From positions 10,044,001-10,108,000 of the forward strand of contig OU452208.1 in assembly GCA_911728435.2 (NCBI GenBank): DNA of 64,000 bases. Direction: 5' to 3'. Positions within the stretch are counted from its first letter, which is position 1. Every line of letters starts with the position of its first letter. The position numbers were made by a program, and so were the translations under genes. The notes beneath the pieces were generated by a model. It had not been told where the DNA came from and made no database searches. It worked only from the letters and a program-made list of their open reading frames with translations. Below are positions 11,911 through 22,020 of the stretch, piece by piece. The DNA is from Apoderus coryli. Taxonomy: Eukaryota; Arthropoda; Insecta; Coleoptera; Attelabidae.

Positions 11911-12241
11911 AACTTATTTGTATTTCTCATTAATACCAAAATTATCGGCTTAATGTCTTTAAAGTCGTTTTCGTATTAACTGTTTTAGTAAAATTCGACA
12001 AATAGGGTATCATTAGAAAGACAATTTTGTGTCCTTTCAAATGATATGTCATTAGACCCCTCTTTCCATTTAAAATTTTAGGGTTGTTACTCACCCCCGC
12101 TAGGGGGTTAAAGGCGCAGATCGAAAAATATGTTTAAAATGTGTCCCCCTCAAAAGCAAAATCGACGTGTCCGAGCATTTTCGCATTCGACTACAAAAAA
12201 AAGAGAAAAGCTAGGTGCAAACTTTTCGTTGGACCACCCTG
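11911..12241 (-). repeat. Right terminal inverted repeat of the mariner element
   Basis: Complement of 674 to about 1003, ending in GGACCACCCTG followed by TA. The inner part of this TIR was displaced to 2395-2429 by the foldback insertion. Confidence 0.8.
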
Positions 12242-12243
12242 TA

Positions 12244-13440
12244 TAATCGGCACGGGAATAATTTTAGCGGCCGCAAAAGTGTTTCCCGTACTATTATTTA
12301 TTACCTGAAAATACTGGAAGAGGTTTTGTGGCGTCAAAAAAACATTCATAATCATCCTCACTACTTTATTACCTCATCCTATATTTAGCCTTTTGGGACA
12401 CCTGTGACAACAGGCACATATTTTTTTTTTCTACTAGCCGGTTTCAATTTGACCACACTTTTCTATAACACACTTTTAAAATTTGTATTTATTTATGAAG
12501 TTTGAAACAATCAGTAAGTCTTGTAAGTTATAGATCCTTATTAACGTTAAATAAATTCTAAGCTAATGTAGAGCTTCCTTTATTTTTAATAAAGACGAAA
12601 TACATATACATAGAGAAATTCCTCTATGATAGGATTATTGAACATTCCTAAATCGATAATGATTAAATACCATTGTTATTAAAAAGCACTTAAACGTATT
12701 AAGTTAAGAAGCAAGAAAGCGTTCATTTATTAGCTTCGTTAATCCCATAATCTAATAGAATCAACTGGCATGGAAGCGAACCAAAAGAGAAAAAAGCACT
12801 TATAAGCACACATTATGGCAAAAATCGGTTTAAGAGAGCTAGGCCAACAGCTCTATTTTAGTTACACAGTGATTAACAAGGGCGGATTTACGGGGATTAA
12901 TTTCTCACATGAATTTTGCATAAATAGTGTGGATTGTGGCTTCTAGATTACCCAATCGTTTATACGGTGTAACACCACGAGCACCATGGCGAAATTCTAC
13001 AAGAAGACAGCCTAACAACCTGAGGAAACACAGTTATAGTGTTTAACAATACCGGTTTCATAAAAAACAGCAATCTAACAATCCGATTTGCTCAAATTTG
13101 CGGCCGTCCAATAACGTAGCATAACCTCCAGACCCGGCAACGTGGTATTACCAGGTACTGAACTTTTTTCATACGCTTAATTAAGTAATAGTTTTGCTCT
13201 TGATTATAGAAATCGCCAATTTCGTTATATTACATTAGAAATTCCGTGTAAATAGATTGAAGAATTATCCAGGAAATGCAACAACCACAATTATTTATCT
13301 TTCATAAATTTGCTGAATAGAAAGTCACATTAGTAAAAGGTAGCTTCAATATCTATATTATGTGTAGTTAGTGATTACTAACAATTAAAACAAATTGAAT
13401 ACATTATTTCTTAATAAAGGGTGTTTTTTATAAAGGTATA
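12244..13440. other. Unannotated AT-rich stretch
   Basis: I see no coding signal, RNA gene or clear repeat pair in these 1.2 kb. A GCGGCCGCAAAAG motif lies just right of the mariner end (about 12268). Confidence 0.4.
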
Positions 13441-13528
13441 AAACTTTAAGTTGGCGACACTTTTTTAACTGGCGACCATTTTGTCAGCTGCCAAGTGATT
13501 GATGTTTAGTTTGGTTTTGAATTTCAAC

Positions 13529-14545
13529 ATGAATAGACTGACGCCTGAACCACGCTTCCAAATTGTGCAAATTTATTTTGAAAATCATGGTTCTGTTCGA
13601 AATACGTATCGCGCACTAGGTCTATTTTACGGTCAACATAATCGTCCATCAGAGCAATTAATTCGAGTAACTATGGAACGTTTTCGCACCACGTTTACAC
13701 TAAATGATAATACGCAACCATAAAGACGTCGTACAGAAGAAGTCATTGCTGCTTTAGAGCGTATAGCGTAGAGGAAGACCCGAATCCGCCATCATGTACA
13801 GGAATCGAATATGTGTTCATCCACTTTATGGAATATTTTGCGGAAAGATCTTGGTTTGCGTGCTTACAAAATCCAACTCGTGCAACAATTGAAGCCACAC
13901 GATCACCTAGCAAGGCGTAGATTCGGTGCATGGGCCCAAAACAAGGTTGCCGTTGATCCCAATTTTCAGAAGCGAATTTTGTTTAGCGACGAAGCTTACT
14001 TTTGTGTGAATGGATACGTCAATAAACAAAACTGCCGTATTTGGAGGGATGGTAATCCTCAAGTGTATATTGAGACACCGTTACATCTAGAAAAACTGAC
14101 TGTTTGGTGTGCTTTACGGGCTGGTGGAGTCATTAGTCCGTACTTCTTTAAAAACGATCTGGTCAGAACGTTACAGTCAATGGTGACCGCTATAGAACCA
14201 TGATTACTGACTTTTTCGTTCATCAATTGAACAACCATGAGGTTTCAACAAGACGACGCAACATGTCACACAGCTCGTGCCACAATTGATTTTTTGAAGG
14301 AAACCTTTGGTAACCGCATAGTTTCAGGTTACGAACCCGTGAATTGACCTCAAAGATCGTGCCATTTAACACCGCTAGATTATTTTCTGTGGGGATATGT
14401 AAATTCGCTAGTCTACACCGATAAGCCCGAAACGCTTGACCACTTGGACGACAGCATTCGCAGCATTATTGCCGATATACGGCCAGAAATGTTGGAAAAA
14501 ATTATCGTAAATTGGACCTCCAGACTCCGTTCGAGCCAGCCGTGA
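13529..14545 (+). pseudogene. Mariner-like DD41D transposase, inactivated
   Basis: A near full-length transposase relic starting MNRLTPEPRFQIVQIYF. Recognisable pieces follow in order: IQLVQQLKPHDHLARRRF, the first catalytic region FSDEAYFCVNGYVNKQNC, QQDDATCHTARATIDFL, and HLTPLDYFLWGYV near the C-terminus. The gap between the last two catalytic aspartates counts to 41, as in the intact copy at 1243, but the proteins are clearly different. The frame has an early stop after NTQP (13721-13723), another near 13770, a frameshift near 14165 and back near 14235, and TGG changed to TGA before PQRS. No convincing TIR was found; TTTATAAAGGTATAAAACTT at about 13427 could be a left end. Confidence 0.8.
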
Positions 14546-15200
14546 CGGTCATATGCCAGAAGTCATATTTAAATTATAATGCCAGAACATATATAAATAA
14601 ATAATAAATTTAAATATATTCAAATTCTTTACTATGTCATGTGTAAATTTATGGCATTAATTGTAATTATTAATTAATAAACTTTATGTATTAAGAGAGT
14701 ATAAAATTACAAAATACATAAATTATTATTAAAAAAAAGATAAAATGAAAAATTTAAATCAGCATTTTTAACTATAATAATATATAGTCTATCCTGTAAA
14801 CCCCCAATTTGGCAATCCATCTCCTGCAAGCAGAGTTTTGCCCTCACACATCGATTTATTGGAGTTTCAGAAAGAAGATCCGCACATAAATCTTAAAACC
14901 AGTTTTCCATATATAACTCAACCAACCGGTTGTGCTCTATTACCATTAGGTAATTGAAATATTGTTTCAGTATGTATTTTCGTTAGGATAATAAGGTTGT
15001 AACAGGATTTAGATCAAAGTTTTAATTAAAATTTTCCGAGAAGCTCGACCATGGTAAAAATATGCAGGACTTAATAATTAGGAATTAGGTAAAAATCCAT
15101 TGTATTATGCTAATTTATAATTATAACAAGAGGACATTAGTTAGACACAAAAAATATGTTATCGAGTTTGTTTATTTTCTAGTAGTTTTTCTATAGATTA
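14546..15200. other. Unannotated AT-rich stretch
   Basis: Contains poly-A/T-rich sequence right of the mariner relic and a block (14790-14900) with CTCCTGCAAGCAGAGTTTTG that I cannot place. No gene seen. Confidence 0.35.
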
Positions 15201-15849
15201 TCACTGTGTCCAAGATAAGAATGGGATAGCATTGGAGTCTTGGAAACGGTAAGAGTTACAATGTCGGTTAAATTAGAGAAAAGTTGTACAATTTAAACAC
15301 CTTTTAAAGGGTGTTTTCAAAAGTTAACTAACTTTAGCCGTTTTCGAGAATTTTTGAAAAAACGATTTTAGTTTTTATTTATTTCTGACATTATTTTGAC
15401 AGAGCACTTCATCATTGTTACTTTTTGAGGAGAATAAGATAGCGTTTACAAATTTTCACTACAACGTTTCGTTTTTGAACTTTGTTTTTTAAATACCGCC
15501 CTAAATTTTTTACTGTTACATTTAGAGCCATTTTCAATTCAAAAATAGGTGGTATATCACACGTAATGGTTTAACTAGGTGTTCAGTATTTTTAGCTGGT
15601 ATTTAAAAATATCCAAGAAAAATCGCCATAGTTTGGCACTTATTTTGCGTAAAACATTCATCTGAGAAATACGTTTTTTAATACCTTCAAAAAGTACCTA
15701 CCAAAATTTCAATTAAATTTTAAAAACTGCGTACAGAATAAAATGTTGTACTGAGATAGCAATAAATTGTCAAATAATAATGAATAACTGTGAGTAACGA
15801 CGAGAGAGGGTTTTTGCAAAACTTACTAATCTGAATTCAGCCAGTTAAG

Positions 15850-16020
15850 TGTCAAGTTAATGAAAAGATGTCTATCCCAAAAACTGATAGATTTCAAAAT
15901 ATTGGCAATTTTAAATTTTTCTATTACAATATAGTGATATGCATTTGAAATTTAATTGATATTAGTTGACCATGATGCCTTTAGATAGCAAATAAATATG
16001 ACACTTGACAAAAATAATCA
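15850..16020 (-). repeat. Dispersed module shared with 5565-5745
   Basis: The complement reads GTCAAGTGTCATATTTATTT and GATAGACATCTTTTCAT, matching the centre of the foldback at 5565-5745. It shows sequence exchange or a common MITE between the two elements. Confidence 0.6.
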
Positions 16021-16202
16021 ACAATTTTAAAAAGTAACAATGAGAAAGTGCTTTTTATTTTTTATATCTGTAAAAATAATGTCAGAAATAAATAAAAAAA
16101 TTGAAGAAGTAGTCCATACTCTCAGTGGAGTGCTGAGTTAATACAAAGCAAACAAATATCGTCAACTCCACAAATTTTTTATTTGAATATATCAATTAAA
16201 AA

Positions 16203-16245
16203 CATAAATGTTTCGAGGATTTAGATCCTCATCATCAGTATCAAT
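16203..16245 (-). ncRNA. Hammerhead motif, minus strand
   Basis: Reading the minus strand: CTGATGA (16238-16232), helix II GAGGAT with ATCCTC, GAAA (16214-16211), then CATTTA. Helix I can form only weakly (GATA with TGTT). Probably decayed relative to the plus-strand partner at 16420. Confidence 0.5.
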
Positions 16246-16419
16246 CCAGTGTATATATTTTAGAAGTATTCAGTGTAAAAACATCACAATTAAAAGTCAA
16301 ACCTTAAAACAGATACACACGAGACGTCACATATTTTTCATTTTAAATATGTGATGTCTCGTGTGTATCTGTTTCAATGTTTGACTTTTAATTGTGATGT
16401 TTTTGTACTGAACACTGGA

Positions 16420-16465
16420 TTGACACTGATGATGAGGATCTAAATCCTCGAAACATGTATGTTCT
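16420..16465 (+). ncRNA. Hammerhead motif, plus strand
   Basis: CTGATGA 16426-16432, helix II GAGGATCTAAATCCTC, GAAA 16450-16453, helix III CATG, cleavage triplet GTA, helix I GACA with TGTT. The core is intact and helix I is short. Confidence 0.6.
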
Positions 16466-16715
16466 TAATTGATTTTTTCAAATAAAAGATTTGTGGACGT
16501 GACGATATTCGTTTGCTTTGTATTAATAAATAAAAACTAAATTCGCAAAAAATGTTTTTTTCAAAAATTCTCGAAAACGGCTAAATAATAATAATAAGTC
16601 TTTATTTTTAATTTTTAATGCTGGTGGCACTCACAAAATGTGCTCTTATGTGTAACATCACATCACATAATTTAGAACATACAATGAACATTCCTACTGT
16701 GTAAGATTCTTAGGC

Positions 16716-17282
16716 GTGGAGATTGACTCGCAGTTAAATTGGTATAAGCATATCGAGGTTATTTTGGGCAAACTTTGCAGGTTTTCCTTTTTATTCTGGA
16801 TGATGAGAAGCTTTGTTTCCGTCGATGTATTGCGATCGTTCTATTTTGCTAATATTCACTCTGTTTTATGTTATGTGATGTTGTGGGGTAACTCACGACG
16901 CATAGATGAAATACAAAAGAGGATCATTAGAACGATGACATTTCAACCAGCAAGATACTCCTGTCGTCACTTGTTTAAAGATCTGAGGATATTAACAGTA
17001 ATATCAATTTATATTTTAGAATGTGTTTTCTATGTATATTCACATATCAGTAACTTTACCAGCACTAATCAATCATCGAACTATGAACTTAGATATGGGT
17101 TGAATTTAAAATTGCCGATGCACAGACTCTCCCTTTCAGCGAATAGTTCTTATGTAATGCCTATAAAAATTTTCAATAATTTGCCTCTGCGCTTGAAATT
17201 AATAAATACCGCCAGAAATTGGCTGCTGGATAACAGCTTTTATTCATTGAGTGAATATCTTGATTGTTCAATTCGTGCTTGA
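16716..17282 (+). pseudogene. Non-LTR reverse transcriptase, C-terminal part (5'-truncated LINE)
   Basis: An open frame of about 188 codons typical of the thumb and C-terminal tail of LINE reverse transcriptases. It begins at the FLGVEIDSQLNWYKHI block (FLGV is just upstream of 16716), continues WGNSRRIDEIQKRIIRTM and SCRHLFKDLRILTV, and ends in NLPLRLKLINTARNWL and FYSLSEYL. The YADD-containing polymerase core is absent, as in a 5'-truncated insertion. The likely 3' end is at about 17465, where AATAAAGAGTATTATTATTA gives a poly-A signal and short-repeat tail. The frame is still open, so this copy is fairly recent. Confidence 0.75.
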
Positions 17283-17611
17283 CTCTGTAATAATTTTAGA
17301 ATATGTGTCTCTTTTATACAATTTGTTGAATTAGTGCTTGATTCTGTAATGTAATTTTACAATATGTGTCTTTTATACAATTCTGTTTTATATGTAATTT
17401 GCTTAAATTCTTGACGCATTCTATGTACCTTTGCTGTATCTTATGAATAAAGAGTATTATTATTATAAATTATTTCTCTTATACTTGTAGAGCCCAATAG
17501 TAATAATACGTAGTAATGAAGAGAAAAATTATAAATAACATACATAATGATTCTTCAGAAATCCTAAAACACAACATGATACTCAACTAAATTGGAATTA
17601 AATCCAAATGA

Positions 17612-17890
17612 TTATGTATGGGTACACCTCGGTTGAGTTTTCCAAAAAGATATCTTGGAAAACCGGTTCTGTCTACCTTGAAAATTAGGCAAGCCATATC
17701 TGTCCTCCATATTCAACCAATGCGATAGCCGGAAGTGTGCAGATATGCGGTCAAACTTCCTTAAGTCGTAAGCAAATCTAATACAGGCATTCTGTATTTT
17801 CTGGAAAGAATATTTATCCCTGACAGAGAGGCAAGGGAAGTAAACAACATCATAGTAAGACAGATCTGATAGAACTAATGAGTAAAGTTG
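17612..17890 (-). pseudogene. Non-LTR reverse transcriptase, C-terminal fragment
   Basis: The minus strand encodes LYSLVLSDLSYYDVVYFPC, then KIQNACIRFAYDLRK and ISAHFRLSHWLNM, which match the region after the polymerase core of LINE proteins (S.L.Y.DVVY, QN.C.RF). It differs from the fragment at 16716, so it is a second LINE family. Upstream codons run into the terminal repeat of the surrounding mariner and are not real. No start, no domain core. Confidence 0.65.
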
Positions 17891-18023
17891 GTTTAATTTT
17901 GAAAACACCATTTGAAAGGTGTTTAAATTGAACAACTTCTGTCTAATTTAACCGACATGACATTGTAACTCCTACCGTTTCCAAGATTCCTAAGCTATCC
18001 CATTCTTATTTTGGACACAGTGT

Positions 18024-18602
18024 ATAGTGGATGAAAATGGGTTAATTTTTTTAAATTTCTTCTATTTCCTGTGGACCTATTTTTAAAAAATGTTTATAAT
18101 AAATAATTTCCGAAATACATCATTATCACAAATATCACTTCAATTTATAAAAATGTTCCTTTATTTACACAAAATAAGGTGTTTTTGCCTCTCCTGAAAA
18201 ATTCGTTTTTATAGATGAGCCCTTTTTTATCTATTATTTATGCTATTCAATTGCTAAAAGTAGAAGTCCCTAACGGGGAAATAGGAAACTGCCAAAATCT
18301 AAAGAAAATATTTAATAGACTATAATTAATAAAATATATAATACAAAACATACTAGGTATAAAACACATAATTATATATACAATTAACAATATGATTGAA
18401 ATCACTATTTGTAATTTCTATAACTCTTATTGATTCTCCAATACGGTCAGACGTATCATTTTTATTTTCTTCGACATTACATGAAGTAGAATTTTTTGGT
18501 TCCGGTCACTAGGGGGCACAATAAAATATTCTTTATAGACGATATTACATCACTGTTAGTTGATATTTCAAATGAAAGTTTCTTCTTCTTTAAAACTGCA
18601 AC
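18024..18602. other. Unannotated stretch 3' of DBR1
   Basis: Probably the DBR1 3' flank and untranslated region (minus strand). ATAAATAATAGAT-like A/T runs on the minus strand near 18230 could hold poly-A signals. No other gene seen. Confidence 0.35.
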
Positions 18603-18668
18603 TTAAGTTCGATCGTCTACTTCTAAAATATCGCAGAATTCAAATGTTTGTCGATTTAGTTGTTTAAC
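18603..18668 (-). repeat. Degenerate tandem copy of the end of DBR1
   Basis: On the minus strand this encodes [19 protein letters not shown] and then a stop. It copies the [17 protein letters not shown] and DMLGVDD segment of the last exon about 90 bp upstream. It is in a different frame from the gene, just past its stop. See finding. Confidence 0.7.
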
Positions 18669-21354
18669 AGTTCCATGAAAGTAGTAGACTGAGTGGATCG
18701 TCTACACCCAACATATCGCAGAATTCAAATGTTTGAGGATTTATTTGTGCCATGGGTTGTTTGACATTTCTTCGAACAGCATTACCAGATCGATACGATG
18801 GAGCAGTTCTATAAAAGTTGTTCGGAACTAGCAGTGAATTATTAAATTTTTCTAATGTCACTGATTTTTCTTCGTCTGTAGGAGTGAATATGTATCTGGA
18901 ACAGTAGAGAATTTTGTTATTGCAAAAATGTTTTGACAGTTCTAACAACCAATCAAATTTTGTCATTTTGTGGCATATGAAACAATTTCACCCAATCATG
19001 TCAACATTACACTCAGCATTCAGTGCAATTATCAATCACTATGACAACACTGAGAAATAGAACATATTGTAGAAGAGTTGTATTATTGTAATAGAATTGT
19101 TGTTGTCAATTTTGAATTTTGTTATTTTGTCAATTACCATTTTTACTTTTCCGCTTTACAGCGATAGGTTACTTTTGATATTTCGCCAGTTATAGAGTAT
19201 AAAATACAGTCCACATAGCTACAAAACAACATTAACAACATTTTAAAAAAATTTCCACCGAATATCCCTCGGACATTGACAAATGCCTCATAATTTTATG
19301 ACAAGTTTCTCAAGCTCGTTGCTTGGTTACCAAGGAACGAGTTTTCGATTGTCATAAAATTATCTCGTCTATTATCAATATCCTAGGGATATTACTACTG
19401 ATAATAATGTGGGTATAGTAACCAATATCTTACCTTTCATTTCCTCCTGGGCCCGGCATGAAACAGTTGCCATTTTTGACACTTATAAGATGATTGGTTA
19501 AATACAGAATCGTCAGCCATTCCAAATCATACGAAATTTCAATATTTTCGTTTACATTGTGCGGTATATCCACTATTTGTAGGAACTGCCGTTTTGGTAG
19601 GCACTTATCTAACGCTAGAAATCTCGTCGACTTATTCCCATTATCGTGTTTTACTAGAGCGGCAAATTTACAATGTAAATGAGCCGAAAACCAGTAACGA
19701 GGTTTCAGATGCTGTAACAATTCCTCAGCCGGTTTACTTCCTAACCGACCGCTATCGATATCTTCCCTAAAAATTATCAAATTAATACCAAGTGTGATTG
19801 AATTGACATAATATCTAACTTACTTGAAAAATGGTTTTCGTTTTAGAAGTTGTTCCACATTACCGTAATTGTATATACCACTAGGCCAGTCATGAGAAAG
19901 AAACACATCAAAATTCTCTGTGAGTTGCTTTAATCGGAATATGTCGATATTCCTGGTATGGTATACACTTCTTTTTGCACTTTCATTGTAAGGTGACTTC
20001 TCAAAACGACCTTTGTAGAAATCCTGTCCTTTGTAAATGCCGGATAGTCCTCCTATTCTGATACCTTAAATATTAAATTATTAGTTGTAATAAGTACAGG
20101 GTATCCAAAGTCGATGTAAAATATATAAATTTAACGATTCAACAGGGGATATCCGTTCCCATGCCTCTTTACATTATAAAAGGGCATCGTGCGCACCTAT
20201 GTCTAAACTTCTAAACACAAAAACAGTCTTTTTCAGCGTAGGTTTATATGTTGCCGTGTTGGAGCGGCAAGGAAAAATACAGTATACTTTTATACAAATG
20301 AACATACAATTGTTAATACATAAAGTATTTTTAAAATATTATTAGGTATACCATTTTAAACTAACTTTAGAATACCATACATACAGACTTTTAAAAAATG
20401 AAACTTACCTGCAATATTGATGACACCAGCATAGCCTAAATAATAAATATTGGGCGCTACCCATCCACCATATGGTAATTCTTGTAAATAATTCGAGGCC
20501 TCATGATTACCCCCAATAAATATTGTTAAAATCGGAGCCTTTTTTTCACCATTATAATACCTAGAAAACATAAATTATTTAGTTTGAAAAAATAGTCCAT
20601 TCTTAAGTGGAGTTCCGTATTTATATGATGAAAGAAAACTCTAATCTCCACAAAATAAATTTAATAGAAATCTTAACCATATCCAAACACGTTTCGGAAC
20701 TTCATACTAGTTCCATCATCAGTGGTAATAATAAGAGAACCTTAAAATATTGTTCCAGAAAATGTCTATTGAGGTCTGAAAATATATATATTTTTTTGTG
20801 AACACATGTAGATCAAAATTACATTAAAATGAACAACTCACCATTTTATGGAAAATGTTTTTGTTGTTTTTATGATTTAAAAAATTGTGAGTTGTTCATT
20901 TTAATGTAATTTTGATCTACATGTATTCACAAAAAAATATATATATTTCCAGACCTCAATAGAAATTTTCTGGAACAATATTTTAAGTTTATCTTATTAT
21001 TACCACTGATGATGGAACTAGTATGAAGTTCCAAAACATGTTTGGATATGGTTAAGATTTCTATTAAATTCATTTTGTGGAGTTTAGACTTTTATTTCAT
21101 CATATCAATTATTTAAATAAAATAAGTAAAATTCAAGTGTATTTAATTATAACTTACTTGTAGAATGAGCAAATATTATGATATTTCTCTGGCATTGCCA
21201 TGCACATAAGGTCTTCCTCATTTCTAGACGATTGAAAATCACCGCAACATATTAATAGATCCGTTTTAAAGCCTTCTTGTTTCTCAATTTCCTCTATGCT
21301 GCTGTAGATGTTTTCTAATTCACCATGCGCACAACCTTCTACTACAATTTTCAT
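18664..21354 (-). CDS. DBR1: RNA lariat debranching enzyme DBR1, five exons
   Basis: DBR1 hydrolyses the 2'-5' branch of excised intron lariats in the nucleus. Exons on the minus strand: 21354-21158, 20560-20409, 20064-19824, 19766-19434 and 18895-18664. All junctions are GT-AG and keep frame, giving 384 residues. Metallophosphoesterase motifs are all present: EGCAHGEL (C8, H10), CCGDFQ (D39), [13 protein letters not shown] and [11 protein letters not shown]. The family signature YYNGEKKAP and [14 protein letters not shown] follow the first motif. The C-terminal DBR1 domain ends in [17 protein letters not shown]. Human DBR1 is 544 residues with a long acidic tail, and that tail is missing here. 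Intron 1 holds a hammerhead foldback, intron 2 a MITE, and intron 4 a MITE and a dispersed repeat. ATG at 21354 matches the conserved N-terminus. Confidence 0.95.
18970..19060 (-). repeat. Dispersed repeat in DBR1 intron 4
   Basis: The minus strand reads GTCATAGTGATTGA and ATGTTGACATGATTGGGTGA, matching 53295-53370 on the plus strand. Part of an unclassified dispersed repeat. Confidence 0.5.
19261..19393. mobile_element. Small MITE in DBR1 intron 4
   Basis: Imperfect hairpin of about 133 bp with ends AATATCCCTCGGACATTG and CAATATCCTAGGGATATT. The inner arms ATAATTTTATGACAA and TTGTCATAAAATTAT also pair. No coding capacity. Confidence 0.55.
20095..20382. mobile_element. MITE with CAGGGTATCCAAAG ends in DBR1 intron 2
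   Basis: Left end ACAGGGTATCCAAAGTCGAT, right end TTTAAACTAACTTTAGAATA in inverted relation. The same element, including TTGGAGCGGCAAGGAAAAAT, is found at 55565-56660, where it is split by another insertion. Tc1/mariner-type termini are inferred from the CAGGGT tip. Confidence 0.6.
20682..20728 (-). ncRNA. Hammerhead motif, minus strand
   Basis: Minus strand: helix I ACCA, CTGATGA (20722-20716), helix II GGAAC with GTTCC, GAAA (20695-20692), CGTG, then TT and TGG for helix I. The core is complete. The cleavage triplet GTT is a poor one. Confidence 0.5.
21001..21048 (+). ncRNA. Decayed hammerhead motif
   Basis: Partner of 20682-20728. CTGATGA at 21006-21012 and helix II are intact, but the conserved GAAA is AAAA (21033-21036), which should abolish cleavage. 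Confidence 0.5.
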
Positions 21355-21554
21355 GTTGTTGTTTAGTAAAGGAACTTTTTCTTTAAGTTTCGGAGTATAA
21401 TGTTCTGATTTATACACAAAATACTGAAAACACCAACGCTAAATACGTAATAACCACAGAGCTTACTGTACCGAAGTTTAAACTGTAACTGTGGTGTGGT
21501 AATGACAAATATCACTGGGACATGGAAAAAATGGTTTATTTTCATCCCCACTAG

Positions 21555-22020
21555 TTTTGTGATTTTCTTTTCTACCTACGCAGGTAGATACACCTACTTT
21601 CTGAACAAAGGTGAAATACTACAAATAAGGTATTAACCCCGCTGTGAACATTCTGGGTCTCTTGGGTCAAACAGCAGGTAGTGTTTGGGTCACACTTGTA
21701 TGCCTTGTTCATCCGTTGTCGGTCTATGCACCTGATAGAAAACACTAAGGACGACCCTGTATATCGTCTTTTCGTGCGTTATAAAAGTTTAGTAATAATA
21801 ATTAGTAAACATTTATGTGTTACTAAAAAATTAAAATTAATGAAAAGTATTTTACTTTAAATATGTACTAAAGGTTGCATACCAAAAATAAAAACAAAAA
21901 ATAAAACGTTCTTATGAAAAACCAAAACATTGTAAAACAACTTCACGAAATAAATTAAATAGTTTGGTAATCTTGCTTGATTTAAACAAAAAAACTAAAA
22001 CAACTTAACACATAATTAAA
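21555..22020. other. DBR1 upstream region, no gene seen
   Basis: Presumably contains the DBR1 promoter (minus strand) between 21355 and about 21560; I see no convincing core element. A CACTAAGGACGACCCTGTATAT tract (about 21745) resembles a mariner-type repeat end. Confidence 0.3.

Larger units (their letters stand above)
674..12241 (+). mobile_element. Tc1/mariner element with long TIRs, split by a 9.5-kb foldback insertion
   Basis: The ends read TAGGGTGGTCCAACG at 674 and its near-perfect complement ending at 12241, with TA on both sides (672-673 and 12242-12243), as expected for Tc1/mariner insertion. Left inverted repeat: 674 to about 1040. The right repeat starts near 2395 (GATTGCAGGTGTTTTCACTCG), is broken at 2429, and resumes at 11911-12241. 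Removing the insertion (2430-11901, plus one copy of the 9-bp repeat) gives an element of about 2.09 kb with TIRs of about 365 bp around one intact transposase gene. This reading explains why the outer TIR, the transposase and the foldback do not form one simple palindrome. Confidence 0.8.
16115..16520. repeat. Foldback repeat with hammerhead motifs at both edges
   Basis: Two arms (about 16142-16330 and 16345-16520) are inverted copies that share TTTGCTTTGTATTAA, ACTCCACAAAT-like and TGTGATGTCTCGTGTGTATC blocks. The outer left edge begins with AGTCCATACTCTCAGTGGAG, a terminus shared with other foldbacks here. Hammerhead cores point outward on opposite strands. Confidence 0.7.
15203..18023. 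mobile_element. Long-TIR mariner family, copy 1, transposase deleted and riddled with insertions
   Basis: Ends in inverted CACTGTGTCCAAGATAAGAA (15203) and its complement (18005-18023), followed by TA-rich flanks. The left TIR (about 500 bp) matches 25661-26130 and the complement of 27355-27870. 15720-15860 corresponds to 27230-27350, so the transposase segment present in copy 2 is missing here. Inside lie a hammerhead-bearing foldback (16115-16520) and two LINE fragments (16590-17465 and 17612-17890). All are younger than this element. Confidence 0.65.
20587..21110. repeat. Foldback repeat with hammerhead motifs, DBR1 intron 1
   Basis: Inverted arms of about 230 bp (20600-20860 and 20875-21100) share AAATTTAATAGAAATCTTAA, TTCCAGAAAATGTC-like and GTGAGTTGTTCATTTTAATG blocks. 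The left outer edge has AATAGTCCATTCTTAAG, the terminus shared with 41146-41162. The intron is spliced out around it. Confidence 0.7.

Noticed and set aside
21363..21551. 62-codon frame upstream of DBR1
   Set aside because: It overlaps the DBR1 start region and shows no protein-like pattern. The DBR1 ATG at 21354 matches the conserved N-terminus.
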